From assembly GCA_019358975.1 (NCBI GenBank), contig JAHHIL010000020.1, forward strand, positions 1 through 64,000: 64,000 nucleotides of DNA. The letters are read 5' to 3'. Shown in pieces: positions 19,659-29,259 of this stretch. This DNA comes from Trichocoleus desertorum ATA4-8-CV12 (GTDB lineage Bacteria; Cyanobacteriota; Cyanobacteriia; FACHB-46). The translations under genes were made by a program, and so were the position numbers. Under the pieces are notes generated by a model, which saw only the letters and a program-made list of their open reading frames with translations, made no database searches and was not told where the DNA came from. Every line of letters begins with the position of its first letter. Position 1 is the stretch's first letter.

Positions 19659-19982
19659 ATGGGATTTTTTGACTCAGAAATTGTTCAGCAAGAAGCCAAG
19701 CAGTTGTTCGAAGATTATCAATCCCTAGTGCAACTGGGAAGCGGCTACGGCAAATTTGACCGCGAAGGTAAAAAGCTCTTCATTGAGCAAATGGAATCTA
19801 TGATGGAGCGCTATCGTATTTTCATGAAGCGCTTTGAGTTGTCAGAAGATTTCATGGCTCAAATGACCGTTCAGCAGCTGCAAACTCAGTTAGGCCAGTT
19901 TGGCATGACACCTCAACAAATGTTCGATCAAATGCACCTCACCTTGGAGCGGATGAAGGCTGAGGTCGAAAAACCATCTTAA
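19659..19982 (+). CDS. DUF1825 family protein
   Basis: This all-helical protein of about 107 residues starts MGFFDSEIVQQEAKQLFEDYQ, which is characteristic of DUF1825, a family nearly universal in cyanobacteria and without known function. The ATG at 19659 fits the family start better than the TTG six codons earlier. It follows the J-domain gene by 130 bases on the same strand and converges on the FHA-PBP gene with a 24-base gap. Confidence 0.85.
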   Translation: MGFFDSEIVQQEAKQLFEDYQSLVQLGSGYGKFDREGKKLFIEQMESMMERYRIFMKRFELSEDFMAQMTVQQLQTQLGQFGMTPQQMFDQMHLTLERMKAEVEKPS

Positions 19983-20006
19983 GAGTTTCGGTACACGAAA
20001 CCTAGA

Positions 20007-22262
20007 TTAACGAACAACCTGGCCCATGTACTCACCCCATAACTGAGCGGCCTGTCCACTACTGCCTGTGGTGGGATCATTGTTGTCATTGCCCAACCAA
20101 ATCCCCGTGACTAGAGAGCGGTTGGGAATATAGCCCACAAACCAGAGATCAACGTTATCGTTGGTGGTTCCTGTTTTTCCAGCTTCTCCTAACCCTAAAG
20201 CAGCGCTGCGTCCCGTGCCGCCTTGGATAACCCCTTGTAACAGCCCTGTCATGGTATCTGCGACTTCTGGCGGCAACACCGAGACATTGGCTTCTGAATC
20301 TTGGTCGTAGGAATAAATTACTCGACAGGTTTGCAAGTTATTGCGATCCTGACAATCGCTGCTATCTAAAATGCGCTGAATGGCATGGGGACGATGGCGC
20401 ACTCCGCGATCGGCCAACACGCTAAAAGCACCTGTCATTTCCAACGGTGTGACTTCACTTTGGCCCAGGATTAACCCTGGCACAGGATTGAGGTTGGCCT
20501 GAATTCCCATGCGTCGGGCGGTTTGTACAACCTTGTCAAGGCCAGCATCCTGAGCAATTCTAAGGGCGATTGGGTTTTCGGAGCCAGCAAGACCGCTATA
20601 CATGTCCAAACTGCCACCCCCAGCCACGCACCCATTAAACGATTGGCCACCCCAATCTAGAGGTGCACAGGAATAAGGCTTTCCCGGCGAAATTCCTTGC
20701 TCTAGAGCTGAGGTGTAGGCAAAAATTTTGAAGGTCGAGCCAGGTTGGCGTAGTGCTTGGGTGGCGCGATTGAATTGGCTTTGCTGATAATCGATGCCAC
20801 CGACTAAAGCCAAGATAGAGCCATTCGTAGAGTCTAGGGTGACGATCGCCCCTTGAGAGAAGTTGTAGGTTGCGCCTGCGTTAGCTACTGAGTTTCGCAG
20901 AGCGGTTTCTGCTAGGGTCTGCATTTGCAGATCTAGGTTGGTTTCAACAATAAAATTGCCTTCTTCTGCTAGTTGCTGCCCCAGCAAAGTTTGTAACTCA
21001 TCAAACACGTAGCTGTAGAAGTAAGGAGCCCGAATGCTCTCTAGAATTTCTCTAGCCCTAGGATTAATTTCTATTCGCGATCGCCTTGCTCGTTGAGCCT
21101 CCTCTAAGCTCACCATCCCCATTGCCGCCATCCGGTTAATCACGCGATCGCGGTACTCCACTGCCGCTTGGTAATCGCGGATCGGGTTAAAGCTATTGGG
21201 GGCAGGCAAAATACCTGCTAAGGTTGCCGCTTCTGAGAGAGTTAAATCTTTAGCCGACTTGCCAAAGTAGAACTGAGCCGCATCCTCGAAGCCAAAGTTA
21301 CCGTTACCCAAATACACCCGATTCAAGTAAGTCTTCAGCACCGCGTCCTTGCTGTAGAACATTTCCAGCTTGAACGCTACGATCGCTTCTCGGAGTTTGC
21401 GCCCAGCGGAGTCTTGAGTGCCCACATAGTCTCGGAACAAGCTACGAGACACCTGCTGCGTAATGGTGCTAGCTCCTTCCCGAATTCCTCCGCCTCGAAT
21501 ATTGGTTAATAAAGCTCGTAGGATTCCAATCGGATCAACGCCTAAATGCCAATAAAATCGGCTATCTTCCGAGGCAATCACAGCCTTGGGCAAATAAGGA
21601 GAAAAATCTGAAAGCCTTTTCAGCTCTAAGTGAGCATTGTTGCGGGGAGGGCTCAGCGGAGTCTCACGATCGCGGGCATAGACGATGACTGGCCCTTGAA
21701 TAGAGTTGGGCAAAGGACGCACCGAAAACTTAGTCCACTCAACGCCAACAAATAAGGCTGTAATCGCTGTCAGACCACTCACCCCATAGAGGCCATAACG
21801 AAACGCTTTGACATACCACGGGGGTGGGTTGTGATATTGAATACGAACGGCTGCTGCCAACTCCGGCGGCCCTAGCGTCAAGACATCACCGTGATACAGC
21901 GTGGAAGTGGTGACGCGGCGCTTGCCTCGATAAACGCCGTTGGTTGAGTTCTCATCCTTGATCACAAAAGGAGTTTGCTGCTGGCGATCGCGAATCAGAG
22001 AGAGATGAATCTGACTCACTACTGGATTGCGCACCACGATGTCACAGGACTTAGAACTCCGTCCCAACAGGTAGCGATCGCCCAATAGCGGGTAAGTTTC
22101 TGCCTTATCTGCTCCCGCATCTTGAACCCAAAGCTCTGGCACCCTCGCATTCGGATTTAATGCCAGCTTCGAGAAGTCAATTTTGGCTTGAATGGTCTGC
22201 ACTGCTTGGGTTAAGTTACCCAACAGAGTTTTAGATTGGCGAGGCGGCTGGGGAGGAGTCAT
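20007..22262 (-). CDS. FHA-domain class A penicillin-binding protein (transglycosylase/transpeptidase)
   Basis: This 751-residue bifunctional wall synthase carries an N-terminal FHA domain (about 55-135; LLGDRYLLGRSSKSCDIVVRNPVVSQIHLSL) before its single membrane helix (about 152-172). The GT51 transglycosylase region has EDSRFYWHLGVD and EGASTITQQVSR. The transpeptidase region has the SxxK box (PGSTFK), a SEN triad and KTGTTND. FHA domains bind phosphothreonine, so the cytoplasmic N-terminus may tie polymerisation to a Ser/Thr kinase. It lies downstream of lspA and bioY on the same strand, 125 bases after lspA. Confidence 0.93.
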   Translation of the reverse strand: MTPPQPPRQSKTLLGNLTQAVQTIQAKIDFSKLALNPNARVPELWVQDAGADKAETYPLLGDRYLLGRSSKSCDIVVRNPVVSQIHLSLIRDRQQQTPFVIKDENSTNGVYRGKRRVTTSTLYHGDVLTLGPPELAAAVRIQYHNPPPWYVKAFRYGLYGVSGLTAITALFVGVEWTKFSVRPLPNSIQGPVIVYARDRETPLSPPRNNAHLELKRLSDFSPYLPKAVIASEDSRFYWHLGVDPIGILRALLTNIRGGGIREGASTITQQVSRSLFRDYVGTQDSAGRKLREAIVAFKLEMFYSKDAVLKTYLNRVYLGNGNFGFEDAAQFYFGKSAKDLTLSEAATLAGILPAPNSFNPIRDYQAAVEYRDRVINRMAAMGMVSLEEAQRARRSRIEINPRAREILESIRAPYFYSYVFDELQTLLGQQLAEEGNFIVETNLDLQMQTLAETALRNSVANAGATYNFSQGAIVTLDSTNGSILALVGGIDYQQSQFNRATQALRQPGSTFKIFAYTSALEQGISPGKPYSCAPLDWGGQSFNGCVAGGGSLDMYSGLAGSENPIALRIAQDAGLDKVVQTARRMGIQANLNPVPGLILGQSEVTPLEMTGAFSVLADRGVRHRPHAIQRILDSSDCQDRNNLQTCRVIYSYDQDSEANVSVLPPEVADTMTGLLQGVIQGGTGRSAALGLGEAGKTGTTNDNVDLWFVGYIPNRSLVTGIWLGNDNNDPTTGSSGQAAQLWGEYMGQVVR

Positions 22263-22387
22263 TCACTATCAACAAAATTCGGCTAGAACAACTGAGTAAC
22301 GGTATCAATCAGTCTTGACTGGAGTTAGGCCAATCAGGTTGCCGTTAACCGTTCCAATCACGCAAAGCAAACATAACAGCATCCTAA

Positions 22388-22888
22388 CTATTTTCGGGAA
22401 GAATCAGGATGAGAATCTGGCTGGGAGGAATCTTGTCTAAAAGTAGCAATCAACAAACAAACAATTCCAACATTAATAAACACGTCGGCTATATTGAAGA
22501 CCGGAAAATTAATTAAACGAAAATCCAAAAAATCCACGACTCGACCGTTCAGAAATCGATCAATGCCGTTGCCAGCCGCACCCCCTAAAATACAGCCATA
22601 GCCAGCCTGCTCCCACCGATTCATCTTAGGCCCAAACAAACCCAGCGCCACCAAAACCAGGCTAACACCCAGAGACAACCAGCGTAGCCAGTCGCCTCCC
22701 TGACTAAATAGGCTGAAAGCAGCACCCGTGTTGGTTACATAGGTAAAGTGAAAGACATTAGGCCATAGTGGCCAAGACTCCGGCGGTATCGTGAGGTCAA
22801 ACTGAGTCACAACCCAATATTTAGTGACGCGGTCTAACACTAAGCTGATGAGAGCCGTGAGCCAAAACAAACGATTCTTCCAATTCAT
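22388..22888 (-). CDS. lspA: Lipoprotein signal peptidase (signal peptidase II)
   Basis: LspA cleaves diacylglyceryl-modified prolipoproteins in the inner membrane. Four membrane segments are visible. The two catalytic aspartates sit in GNGIDRF and FNIADVFI, and the VTNTGAAFS motif is present. The ATG at 22888 gives 166 residues, the usual family length; the frame extends 21 codons upstream with no membrane-protein-like start. The gene follows bioY on the same strand, a common cyanobacterial arrangement. Confidence 0.93.
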   Translation of the reverse strand: MNWKNRLFWLTALISLVLDRVTKYWVVTQFDLTIPPESWPLWPNVFHFTYVTNTGAAFSLFSQGGDWLRWLSLGVSLVLVALGLFGPKMNRWEQAGYGCILGGAAGNGIDRFLNGRVVDFLDFRLINFPVFNIADVFINVGIVCLLIATFRQDSSQPDSHPDSSRK

Positions 22889-22979
22889 GGCAACTGGGTC
22901 AGAGAATTTAAAACCAACAGGGTAACCACCGAGCAATGCCAGAGCATACACAACAAAAGCTGGCTTGATTCAGGCTGCC

Positions 22980-23603
22980 TCAATAAAACATCAAATGCCG
23001 AATGGCAAAGGCTACAACTGTGACAGCACAGGTGAGAGCCAATTGCTCGGGGAGAAAATTATAGGAGTACGTTCGCACTGCTTCTAGGAACGGAACACTA
23101 GTATTCACCCAGCTAAAGAGATAGCCAAAAATCAAATAGACTAAACCCACTAAGTGGACGGTTAGCAGGCCACAAAGACAACTAAACGTCAACGACTCTA
23201 AACGTGGGGGAGCCTTAAAGGCGAGTAGGCCACAGATCCAAGCTCCTGGGACAAAACCCAGCAAGTACCCAAACATAGGCTCACGAATATAGCCAATGCC
23301 GCCGCCTTGGGTAAAAACCGGAAATCCTGCCAAGCCCAATGCTAAGTAAGCAATTTGAGAAAGAACTCCAGCATTTTTACCCCCCAAACAACTAGCCAGT
23401 AACACCGCTCCAATTTGGCAAGAAACTCCCAATGGGTAAGCTTGAATGCCAGAGGTATCCCAACTCCAAGGTGGACTGGTAATCGATGCCTCTACAAGGG
23501 TTCCACCAATTGTTAGGATTAGGCCAATGAAGGCCCACAGCAGTTCAATGGGAGCGGCCACTATTGGTTCAAGAATACAAAGCGAGGGGGGCTGGAGTAA
23601 CAA
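22980..23603 (-). CDS. bioY: BioY-type biotin uptake (ECF S component) protein
   Basis: This 207-residue integral membrane protein has six hydrophobic segments and the BioY signature around GLAGFPVFTQGGGIGYIREPMFGYLLGF. BioY captures biotin alone or with an ECF transporter module, whose genes are not in this window. The start is TTG at 23603, supported by GAGAGG about six bases upstream. lspA follows closely. Confidence 0.88.
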   Translation of the reverse strand: MLLQPPSLCILEPIVAAPIELLWAFIGLILTIGGTLVEASITSPPWSWDTSGIQAYPLGVSCQIGAVLLASCLGGKNAGVLSQIAYLALGLAGFPVFTQGGGIGYIREPMFGYLLGFVPGAWICGLLAFKAPPRLESLTFSCLCGLLTVHLVGLVYLIFGYLFSWVNTSVPFLEAVRTYSYNFLPEQLALTCAVTVVAFAIRHLMFY

Positions 23604-23851
23604 AACTATCCTCTCTTAAGCTAGAGGTTTAGCTACCTCAAAGATCTAAAGCGCTGATATCAATTAAGCCTGTAAAAGCCTATTTACAGCGCTTGAGAAC
23701 CAACTAGCATCAGAAGCAACATCAATTGATTTGCCTTTAGTGTTGGCATTGTATCACTGGAGTGGAAATACCTATCCTTCTGGATCGAAAGTAAGGCATT
23801 GGGCATCCCAGCAATTTCAGGTATGCAGCAGGTAGTCGCACCCAAATTGCC

Positions 23852-25666
23852 TTAATCTGTCAAAACTGGTTCTACTGCAGCTGGCTGAGTCACAGTTTTC
23901 TTAGGATTAAAGTAAGCTTCTAGAACTTGCCGTACCATCGGAGCAGCAAAAGAGCCACCACCGCCACCAGAGTTTTCTCCAAAGGCCACAACTAGCACTT
24001 TTGGTTTATCCAGAGGAGCATAAGCCCCAAACCAAGTATGAGATTCTCGGCCAAAATCCTCGGCAGTGCCACTCTTGCCAGCTGTGGGCGGCAGCGTTGT
24101 GACATTGAGAGCTTCGCCCGTACCACCGTCCACCACCTCTCGTAACCCTGCTTGCAAAATCTCGATAGTTTCAGGTTTCAGATTTAGAGATTCGCGCCAG
24201 TTGCGAGCAGCCTCATTGTCTTTCAAGAGGTGAGGCTTGACCTTATAGCCACCGTTAGCAGGCACCGCAAACATCACCGCTACTTGCAAAGGCGTAGATT
24301 GCAGAAAGCCCTGACCGATCGACATATTGACTGTGTCTCCCAGATACCAGCCTTCCCTTAATTCTTTGCGTTTCCAAGCATCGTCTGGCACCAGACCCGC
24401 CGCCTCTTCGGGTAGCTCAATGCCTGTTTTCTGGCCGAATCCGTAGCGTCGAGTCCAGGGAATGAGAATTTGGTCGCCAATCCCCATCGCAATTTGGTAG
24501 AAGAATGTATCACTACTCCATTTCAAAGCGCCTGCAAAGCCTAAAACGCCAAATCCAGCTCGGTTCCAGTCACCAAATTCAATCCCCCCAACGGTGATGG
24601 AAGGATAGGTATTGAGGACTGTATCAGGAGAATATTTACCCGACTCGATCGCGGCTGTGGTCGTCACAATTTTGAAGGTGCTCGCCGGGGGATACCCTTG
24701 CACCGCTCGATTCACAAATGGGTGGTCTTCGCTCTGTAAGCGTTGCCACTGAGCATCTGTAATTCGGGTCGAGAAGAGATTGGGATCGAAGGCAGGACGG
24801 CTGACCATTGCCAAAACTGCACCATTACTCGGGTCCATTGCCACGATCGCCCCTTTGCGATCGCCCAATGCTGTTTCTGCCGCTTTTTGCAACTTCAAAT
24901 CCAACGTTAGGCGCACATCCTTACCAGCCTGGGTTTGCTTCTCACCCAAAATACGGACGACTTGGCCCATGCCATCAACTTCGACTTGCTGACCGCCCCA
25001 TTCTCCCCGTAGTTGTTTTTCATAGGCGGCTTCTACCCCCATTTGGCCAATTACATCGCCAAGACGGTACCCTTCATCCTTGCGCTTGTCCAGTTCCTCA
25101 TCGCTCATCTCCCCCGTATAGCCCAACACATGAGCGGCCAAGTCACCATGAGGGTAGTAGCGCACAGCTTCAGCATCCACTTCTACTCCCTCCATCTCAC
25201 TGGAATACTCCGCCAAAGCGGTGACTTGGGCAGGACTCACACCTCTCGCAATCCGCACCAGGTAGGGAGAGGTATAACCTGCTTGTTCCAAGCGCTTTTG
25301 GATCTCAGCTTCGGGAATTTGCAAAATCTGAGAAAGTCGCTGCAAAGTGCTAGGCCACTCAGACTGCTTACGCGCTAACGGCCATAGAAAAACCGAATGC
25401 GATAGGCGACTACCTGCCAAGATGTTGCCTTGTCGGTCCAAAACTTTGCCGCGTTCTGGTTGCTTAGGGATTAACCGAATGCGATTATTTTCTGCCAACT
25501 GGCGATTACGGTCCCCCTCAACCAATTGCAAATAAGCCAAGCGACCGCCAATTCCACCCAACATGAATAAACTGACAACCAGCATGAAACCTAGGGATTG
25601 GTATTTTCGGCCAACGGTACGCGAAGCGGGTTGTTGAATGACGGGATGAGATTGTGTCAGAGTCAT
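23852..25666 (-). CDS. mrdA: Penicillin-binding protein 2 (class B transpeptidase)
   Basis: This 604-residue monofunctional transpeptidase of the elongasome has one N-terminal membrane helix (about 26-46), a dimerisation domain, and a transpeptidase domain with PPASTFK (SxxK), SSDTFFYQ and KSGTAED. The SSDTFFYQ block is characteristic of PBP2 rather than the septal FtsI. It crosslinks peptidoglycan during lateral growth with RodA. It stands upstream of bioY on the same strand with a 248-base gap. rodZ at 41.6 kb and murJ at 59.6 kb serve the same process. Confidence 0.93.
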   Translation of the reverse strand: MTLTQSHPVIQQPASRTVGRKYQSLGFMLVVSLFMLGGIGGRLAYLQLVEGDRNRQLAENNRIRLIPKQPERGKVLDRQGNILAGSRLSHSVFLWPLARKQSEWPSTLQRLSQILQIPEAEIQKRLEQAGYTSPYLVRIARGVSPAQVTALAEYSSEMEGVEVDAEAVRYYPHGDLAAHVLGYTGEMSDEELDKRKDEGYRLGDVIGQMGVEAAYEKQLRGEWGGQQVEVDGMGQVVRILGEKQTQAGKDVRLTLDLKLQKAAETALGDRKGAIVAMDPSNGAVLAMVSRPAFDPNLFSTRITDAQWQRLQSEDHPFVNRAVQGYPPASTFKIVTTTAAIESGKYSPDTVLNTYPSITVGGIEFGDWNRAGFGVLGFAGALKWSSDTFFYQIAMGIGDQILIPWTRRYGFGQKTGIELPEEAAGLVPDDAWKRKELREGWYLGDTVNMSIGQGFLQSTPLQVAVMFAVPANGGYKVKPHLLKDNEAARNWRESLNLKPETIEILQAGLREVVDGGTGEALNVTTLPPTAGKSGTAEDFGRESHTWFGAYAPLDKPKVLVVAFGENSGGGGGSFAAPMVRQVLEAYFNPKKTVTQPAAVEPVLTD

Positions 25667-25992
25667 AGGGTCCGAAAAATTAGGTCTGGGGAGAGCCGTC
25701 GCAGTGAGTTTTTACCTAGTCTACAGCGAGTCTCTCTGACGGGATCGGAATCTTGATTGAGTGAAGAATTATTGCACATCTGCTGAGTTAACTGTTTAAA
25801 GTTATTTGCTAACAGTGTTCAACTTTCGATCGGGAAAGCTAGTTTGGGCAAGTTATAAGGTAGAACAGTCCAATTTCGCAACCTAGGTTAGACGGAATAA
25901 AATAAACCAAAGTCAGATTTAAACTCGCCCGAAAGGCAGGAATCGAGTCTGGTCTTGGATTCGTGGGGAAATCAGCGCAGGAAATCGCCGCT
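25667..25992. other. Divergent promoter region of PBP2 and the polyamine operon
   Basis: This 326-base AT-rich stretch shows no gene. It must carry promoters for both directions. No regulator site could be assigned. Confidence 0.5.
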
Positions 25993-27120
25993 ATGTCTCA
26001 GACTGCTGTGCAGCGTCAGGATACTACCAGTACCGACACCGAGTTTGATGTTGAACTTCGCAAGGTGTTTAAGGTCTTTAATGGTGAGGCAGTCGTTCGA
26101 GGTATTGATCTCAGTATTCACAAAGGTGAATTCTTTAGCATCCTAGGGCCTTCTGGCTGCGGCAAAACTACGACGCTACGCTTAATTGCGGGCTTTGAAG
26201 CTGCGACTGCGGGGGAAGTACTGATTCGGCGTCAAATCATGAATCAGATTCCGCCTTATCGCCGCCCTGTCAATACAGTCTTTCAAAGTTACGCCTTATT
26301 CAATCATTTGACGGTCTGGGACAACATTGCTTTTGGCTTACGGATTAAACGTCAAAGTCGAGCCGAAATTCGAGACCGAGTGGGTGAAGCCTTGAAGCTG
26401 GTTAAGATGGAGTCTTATACCCAGAGGTTTCCAGCTCAGTTATCGGGGGGACAGCAACAAAGGGTGGCTTTGGCGAGGGCTTTAGTCAATCGTCCGGCTG
26501 TGGTTTTGCTTGATGAACCTTTAGGCGCTCTAGACCTGAAGCTGCGCAAAGAAATGCAGGTGGAGCTTTCCAATTTACATCAAGAGTTGGGTATCACTTT
26601 TGTGATGGTGACTCACGACCAAGAGGAAGCCCTCAGCTTGTCAGACCGAATTGCAGTGATGCATGAAGGCAAAATTGAGCAAATTGGCTCTCCGAATCAG
26701 ATTTACGAACAGCCCCGCACTCCTTTTGTGGCTGATTTTATTGGGGATACCAATCTTTTTAGAGGACGGCTGGTAGGAGCAGATACAGAGGCCGTCCAGG
26801 TAGAGACAGAAACTGGACTTAAAGTGATCGCCAAACTGGCAGAGGTTGAGACTTCAACGGTTACTGGACCTGTGGTTCTGAGTATTCGACCTGAAAAGGT
26901 GCAGGTGAGCTTGTATACGCCTAGTGTGTCCCATAATTGTTTTGAGGGGCGGCTGAAGCATGTGATGTATTTGGGGACGCATGTTCACTATGTAGTGGAA
27001 CTGCTTTCGGGCGATCGCGTCACTGTCATGCAGCCGAATACCGTAGGTGCCCTTCCCGACTCTGAAACTCCAATTTACGTTTACTGGGCGGCTACAGATT
27101 GTCTAGCTTTGACAACCTAA
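25993..27120 (+). CDS. potA: Polyamine (spermidine/putrescine) ABC transporter ATPase
   Basis: The ATG at 25993 follows AGGAAA; an in-frame start ten codons upstream lacks support. The 375-residue ATPase has Walker A (GPSGCGKTT), the signature LSGGQQQRVALARAL, Walker B (VVLLDEPLGALD), the H-loop THDQEEA and a C-terminal TOBE domain. It powers import with the next three genes (potD, potB, potC), which lie on the same strand with short gaps. Substrate assignment rests on the PotD, PotB and PotC neighbours. Confidence 0.93.
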   Translation: MSQTAVQRQDTTSTDTEFDVELRKVFKVFNGEAVVRGIDLSIHKGEFFSILGPSGCGKTTTLRLIAGFEAATAGEVLIRRQIMNQIPPYRRPVNTVFQSYALFNHLTVWDNIAFGLRIKRQSRAEIRDRVGEALKLVKMESYTQRFPAQLSGGQQQRVALARALVNRPAVVLLDEPLGALDLKLRKEMQVELSNLHQELGITFVMVTHDQEEALSLSDRIAVMHEGKIEQIGSPNQIYEQPRTPFVADFIGDTNLFRGRLVGADTEAVQVETETGLKVIAKLAEVETSTVTGPVVLSIRPEKVQVSLYTPSVSHNCFEGRLKHVMYLGTHVHYVVELLSGDRVTVMQPNTVGALPDSETPIYVYWAATDCLALTT

Positions 27121-27147
27121 GCAGCACAACCACCTCTTCTAGACAGC

Positions 27148-28236
27148 ATGGCAACGAGACGACAATTTCTTAACTCTACGGCATCCGCTGTTTCTGGGCT
27201 GGCTCTTTCTAGTTGTGGCTGGACCCTAGCCCAAGTCAGGCAATCAGCAGCTCCGCCTAGCGCCTCCAATAAGCTCTATATTTATACTTGGTCTAACTAC
27301 ACAGACGCAGATCTGCTCAAGAGCTTTAGGGAGCAAACTGGCATTGAAGTGATTGCCAATGTCTTTGACTCCAATGAGGCGATGCTGGCTAAAATCCGAG
27401 CAGGGGGTGGTTCGGAGTACAGCATTATTTCACCCTCTGACTACATGGTGCGGCAGATGAGCGAAGTGGGTCTTTTGAGCGAGCTAGACCACAACCGCTT
27501 AGATGGGCTTAACAATCTTTTGCCCCGATTCCAAAATCCGATCTATGACCCTGGTAATCAGCATAGTATTCCAATTAGCTGGGGCACGACTGGACTGATT
27601 TACAACACGCAAAAGCTGAAAGCAGCACCTACAGACTGGAATTATCTTTGGGACAATCAGGAGCAATTAAGCCAGCGCATCACCTTGATTAATGACGTGC
27701 GGGAGGTGATGGGAGCAACGTTACGGATGCTGGGACACTCCTACAACGCCACTCAACCGGAGCAGTTGCAGCAAGCCTATGAACAATTAGTGGCTTTGAA
27801 ACCCGCGATCGCCACCTTTACTTCCGATGCATGGCGCGATCAACTAGTAGCGGGAGACCTATGGCTAGCAATGGGGTACTCAGCAGATGCCATTATGACG
27901 GCCCAAGAGAATCCCAATCTTAGATACGTGATTCCTAGCAGTGGGACTTCCTTGTGGACTGATACGATGGTGATTCCTAAATCAGCTCCTAATCCCGATG
28001 CGGCTTATGCTTGGCTAAACTTCATTTTGCAGCCATCTATCATGGCTCAAGTATGTTACCGCCTTAAGTTCGCGACGCCTAATCAAGCTGCCATCAAGTT
28101 GCTACCCCCTGATGTTCGCAACAACACCAATTTGTTTCCACCAGATTCAATCCTGGCTAAATGTGAACAAATTGCTCCGATCGGTCAATTCAGTGAAGTC
28201 TACGAGCGCTACTGGACGCAGCTAACCAGCAGTTAA
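27148..28236 (+). CDS. potD: Polyamine-binding periplasmic lipoprotein
   Basis: The 362-residue solute-binding protein has a Tat-like twin-arginine motif (TRRQFLN) and a lipobox (LSSC, Cys23), so it is likely exported folded and lipid-anchored. The mature part matches the PotD/PotF family: LYIYTWSNYTDADLLKSFREQTG, then SPSDYMVRQM and WGTTGLIYN. It captures spermidine or putrescine for PotABC. It sits 27 bases after potA. Confidence 0.9.
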   Translation: MATRRQFLNSTASAVSGLALSSCGWTLAQVRQSAAPPSASNKLYIYTWSNYTDADLLKSFREQTGIEVIANVFDSNEAMLAKIRAGGGSEYSIISPSDYMVRQMSEVGLLSELDHNRLDGLNNLLPRFQNPIYDPGNQHSIPISWGTTGLIYNTQKLKAAPTDWNYLWDNQEQLSQRITLINDVREVMGATLRMLGHSYNATQPEQLQQAYEQLVALKPAIATFTSDAWRDQLVAGDLWLAMGYSADAIMTAQENPNLRYVIPSSGTSLWTDTMVIPKSAPNPDAAYAWLNFILQPSIMAQVCYRLKFATPNQAAIKLLPPDVRNNTNLFPPDSILAKCEQIAPIGQFSEVYERYWTQLTSS

Positions 28237-28275
28237 GCCAATAGTCGTCTCAATCTCTCCATCTAGGTTCTCCGC

Positions 28276-29169
28276 ATGACGCTTGCTTCCAAACATACTC
28301 CGTCTGCACCGGATATCGGTCGTCCGGAATCCAAGTGGCTAGGGCCATTAGTCTTGCTAGGGCCATCTGGCATTTGGCTAGCGCTCTTACTGGTGCTGCC
28401 AACGCTAGTGATTTTGGAGTTGAGTTTCGTTCCGGGAATCCGACCGGGGGATGTCGTCAACCCATCAGGTTTACAGAATTACACTCAGATTTTTCAGCCG
28501 ATTTATTTGCAGGTGATCGCGCGATCGCTCTTCTTCGCCATCAACACCACCCTCATCTGTCTGCTACTCGGCTTTCCAGTCGCTTATTGGATTGCGCTGA
28601 TAGCACCAAGTCGCTGGCGCAATCTGTTGTTGCTCTGTTTTGTGCTGCCCCTCTGGACCTCGTCTCTGCTGCGTTCCTACGCCTGGATCACGATCTTGAG
28701 ACCCACGGGAGTTTTGAATACCTTGCTCACCAGCATTGGCTTGCCACCTTTGAATTTACTCAATAGCGGTTCTGCGGTGTTAATCGGCATGAGCTATAGC
28801 TTATTGCCTTACATGGTTCTGATTCTGTATGCCTCTTTAGAGAAACTTGACCGACGGTTGCTAGAAGCTGCTGCTGACTTAGGGGCTCCCCCCAGTGAAG
28901 CTTTTTGGAAGGTGACGGTACCGCAAACACTACCGGGTATTGCGGCGGGTTCTCTACTGGTTTTTATTACAGGGTTGGGCGATTTTGTCGATCCCGAACT
29001 GCTGGGTGGTGCGTCTAGCATGACTGCGGCGCGGCTGATCTACAACCAATTTCTAGGGGCAACTCAAAATTGGGGTTTTGGGTCAGCCTTGAGTATGCTG
29101 TTAATTTTGGCGGTCAGTCTTGCGATCGCTTTGTTAATCAAGTATGGCGATTCTACGGCCCAACGCTAG
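28276..29169 (+). CDS. potB: Polyamine ABC transporter permease PotB
   Basis: This 297-residue permease has six membrane helices and the EAA-type loop (EAAADLGAPPSEAFWKVTVPQTLPGI) that contacts PotA. Its place in the operon and the pattern of its N-terminal half (PSGIWLALLLVLPTLVILELSF) fit PotB. Potential cotranscription with potA and potD is supported by a 39-base gap. Confidence 0.9.
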   Translation: MTLASKHTPSAPDIGRPESKWLGPLVLLGPSGIWLALLLVLPTLVILELSFVPGIRPGDVVNPSGLQNYTQIFQPIYLQVIARSLFFAINTTLICLLLGFPVAYWIALIAPSRWRNLLLLCFVLPLWTSSLLRSYAWITILRPTGVLNTLLTSIGLPPLNLLNSGSAVLIGMSYSLLPYMVLILYASLEKLDRRLLEAAADLGAPPSEAFWKVTVPQTLPGIAAGSLLVFITGLGDFVDPELLGGASSMTAARLIYNQFLGATQNWGFGSALSMLLILAVSLAIALLIKYGDSTAQR

Positions 29170-29259
29170 TTTTAGGGCTAGTTCGGGGCGATCGCTGAGT
29201 TATCTGGGTGCAATCATCGATGATTACGGGTCACTATCGCTGGAAGGATTCATATCTCT

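Noticed and set aside
22889-22951. Upstream extension of LspA by 21 residues
   Set aside because: The family begins close to MNWKNRLFW; the extension looks like leader sequence.
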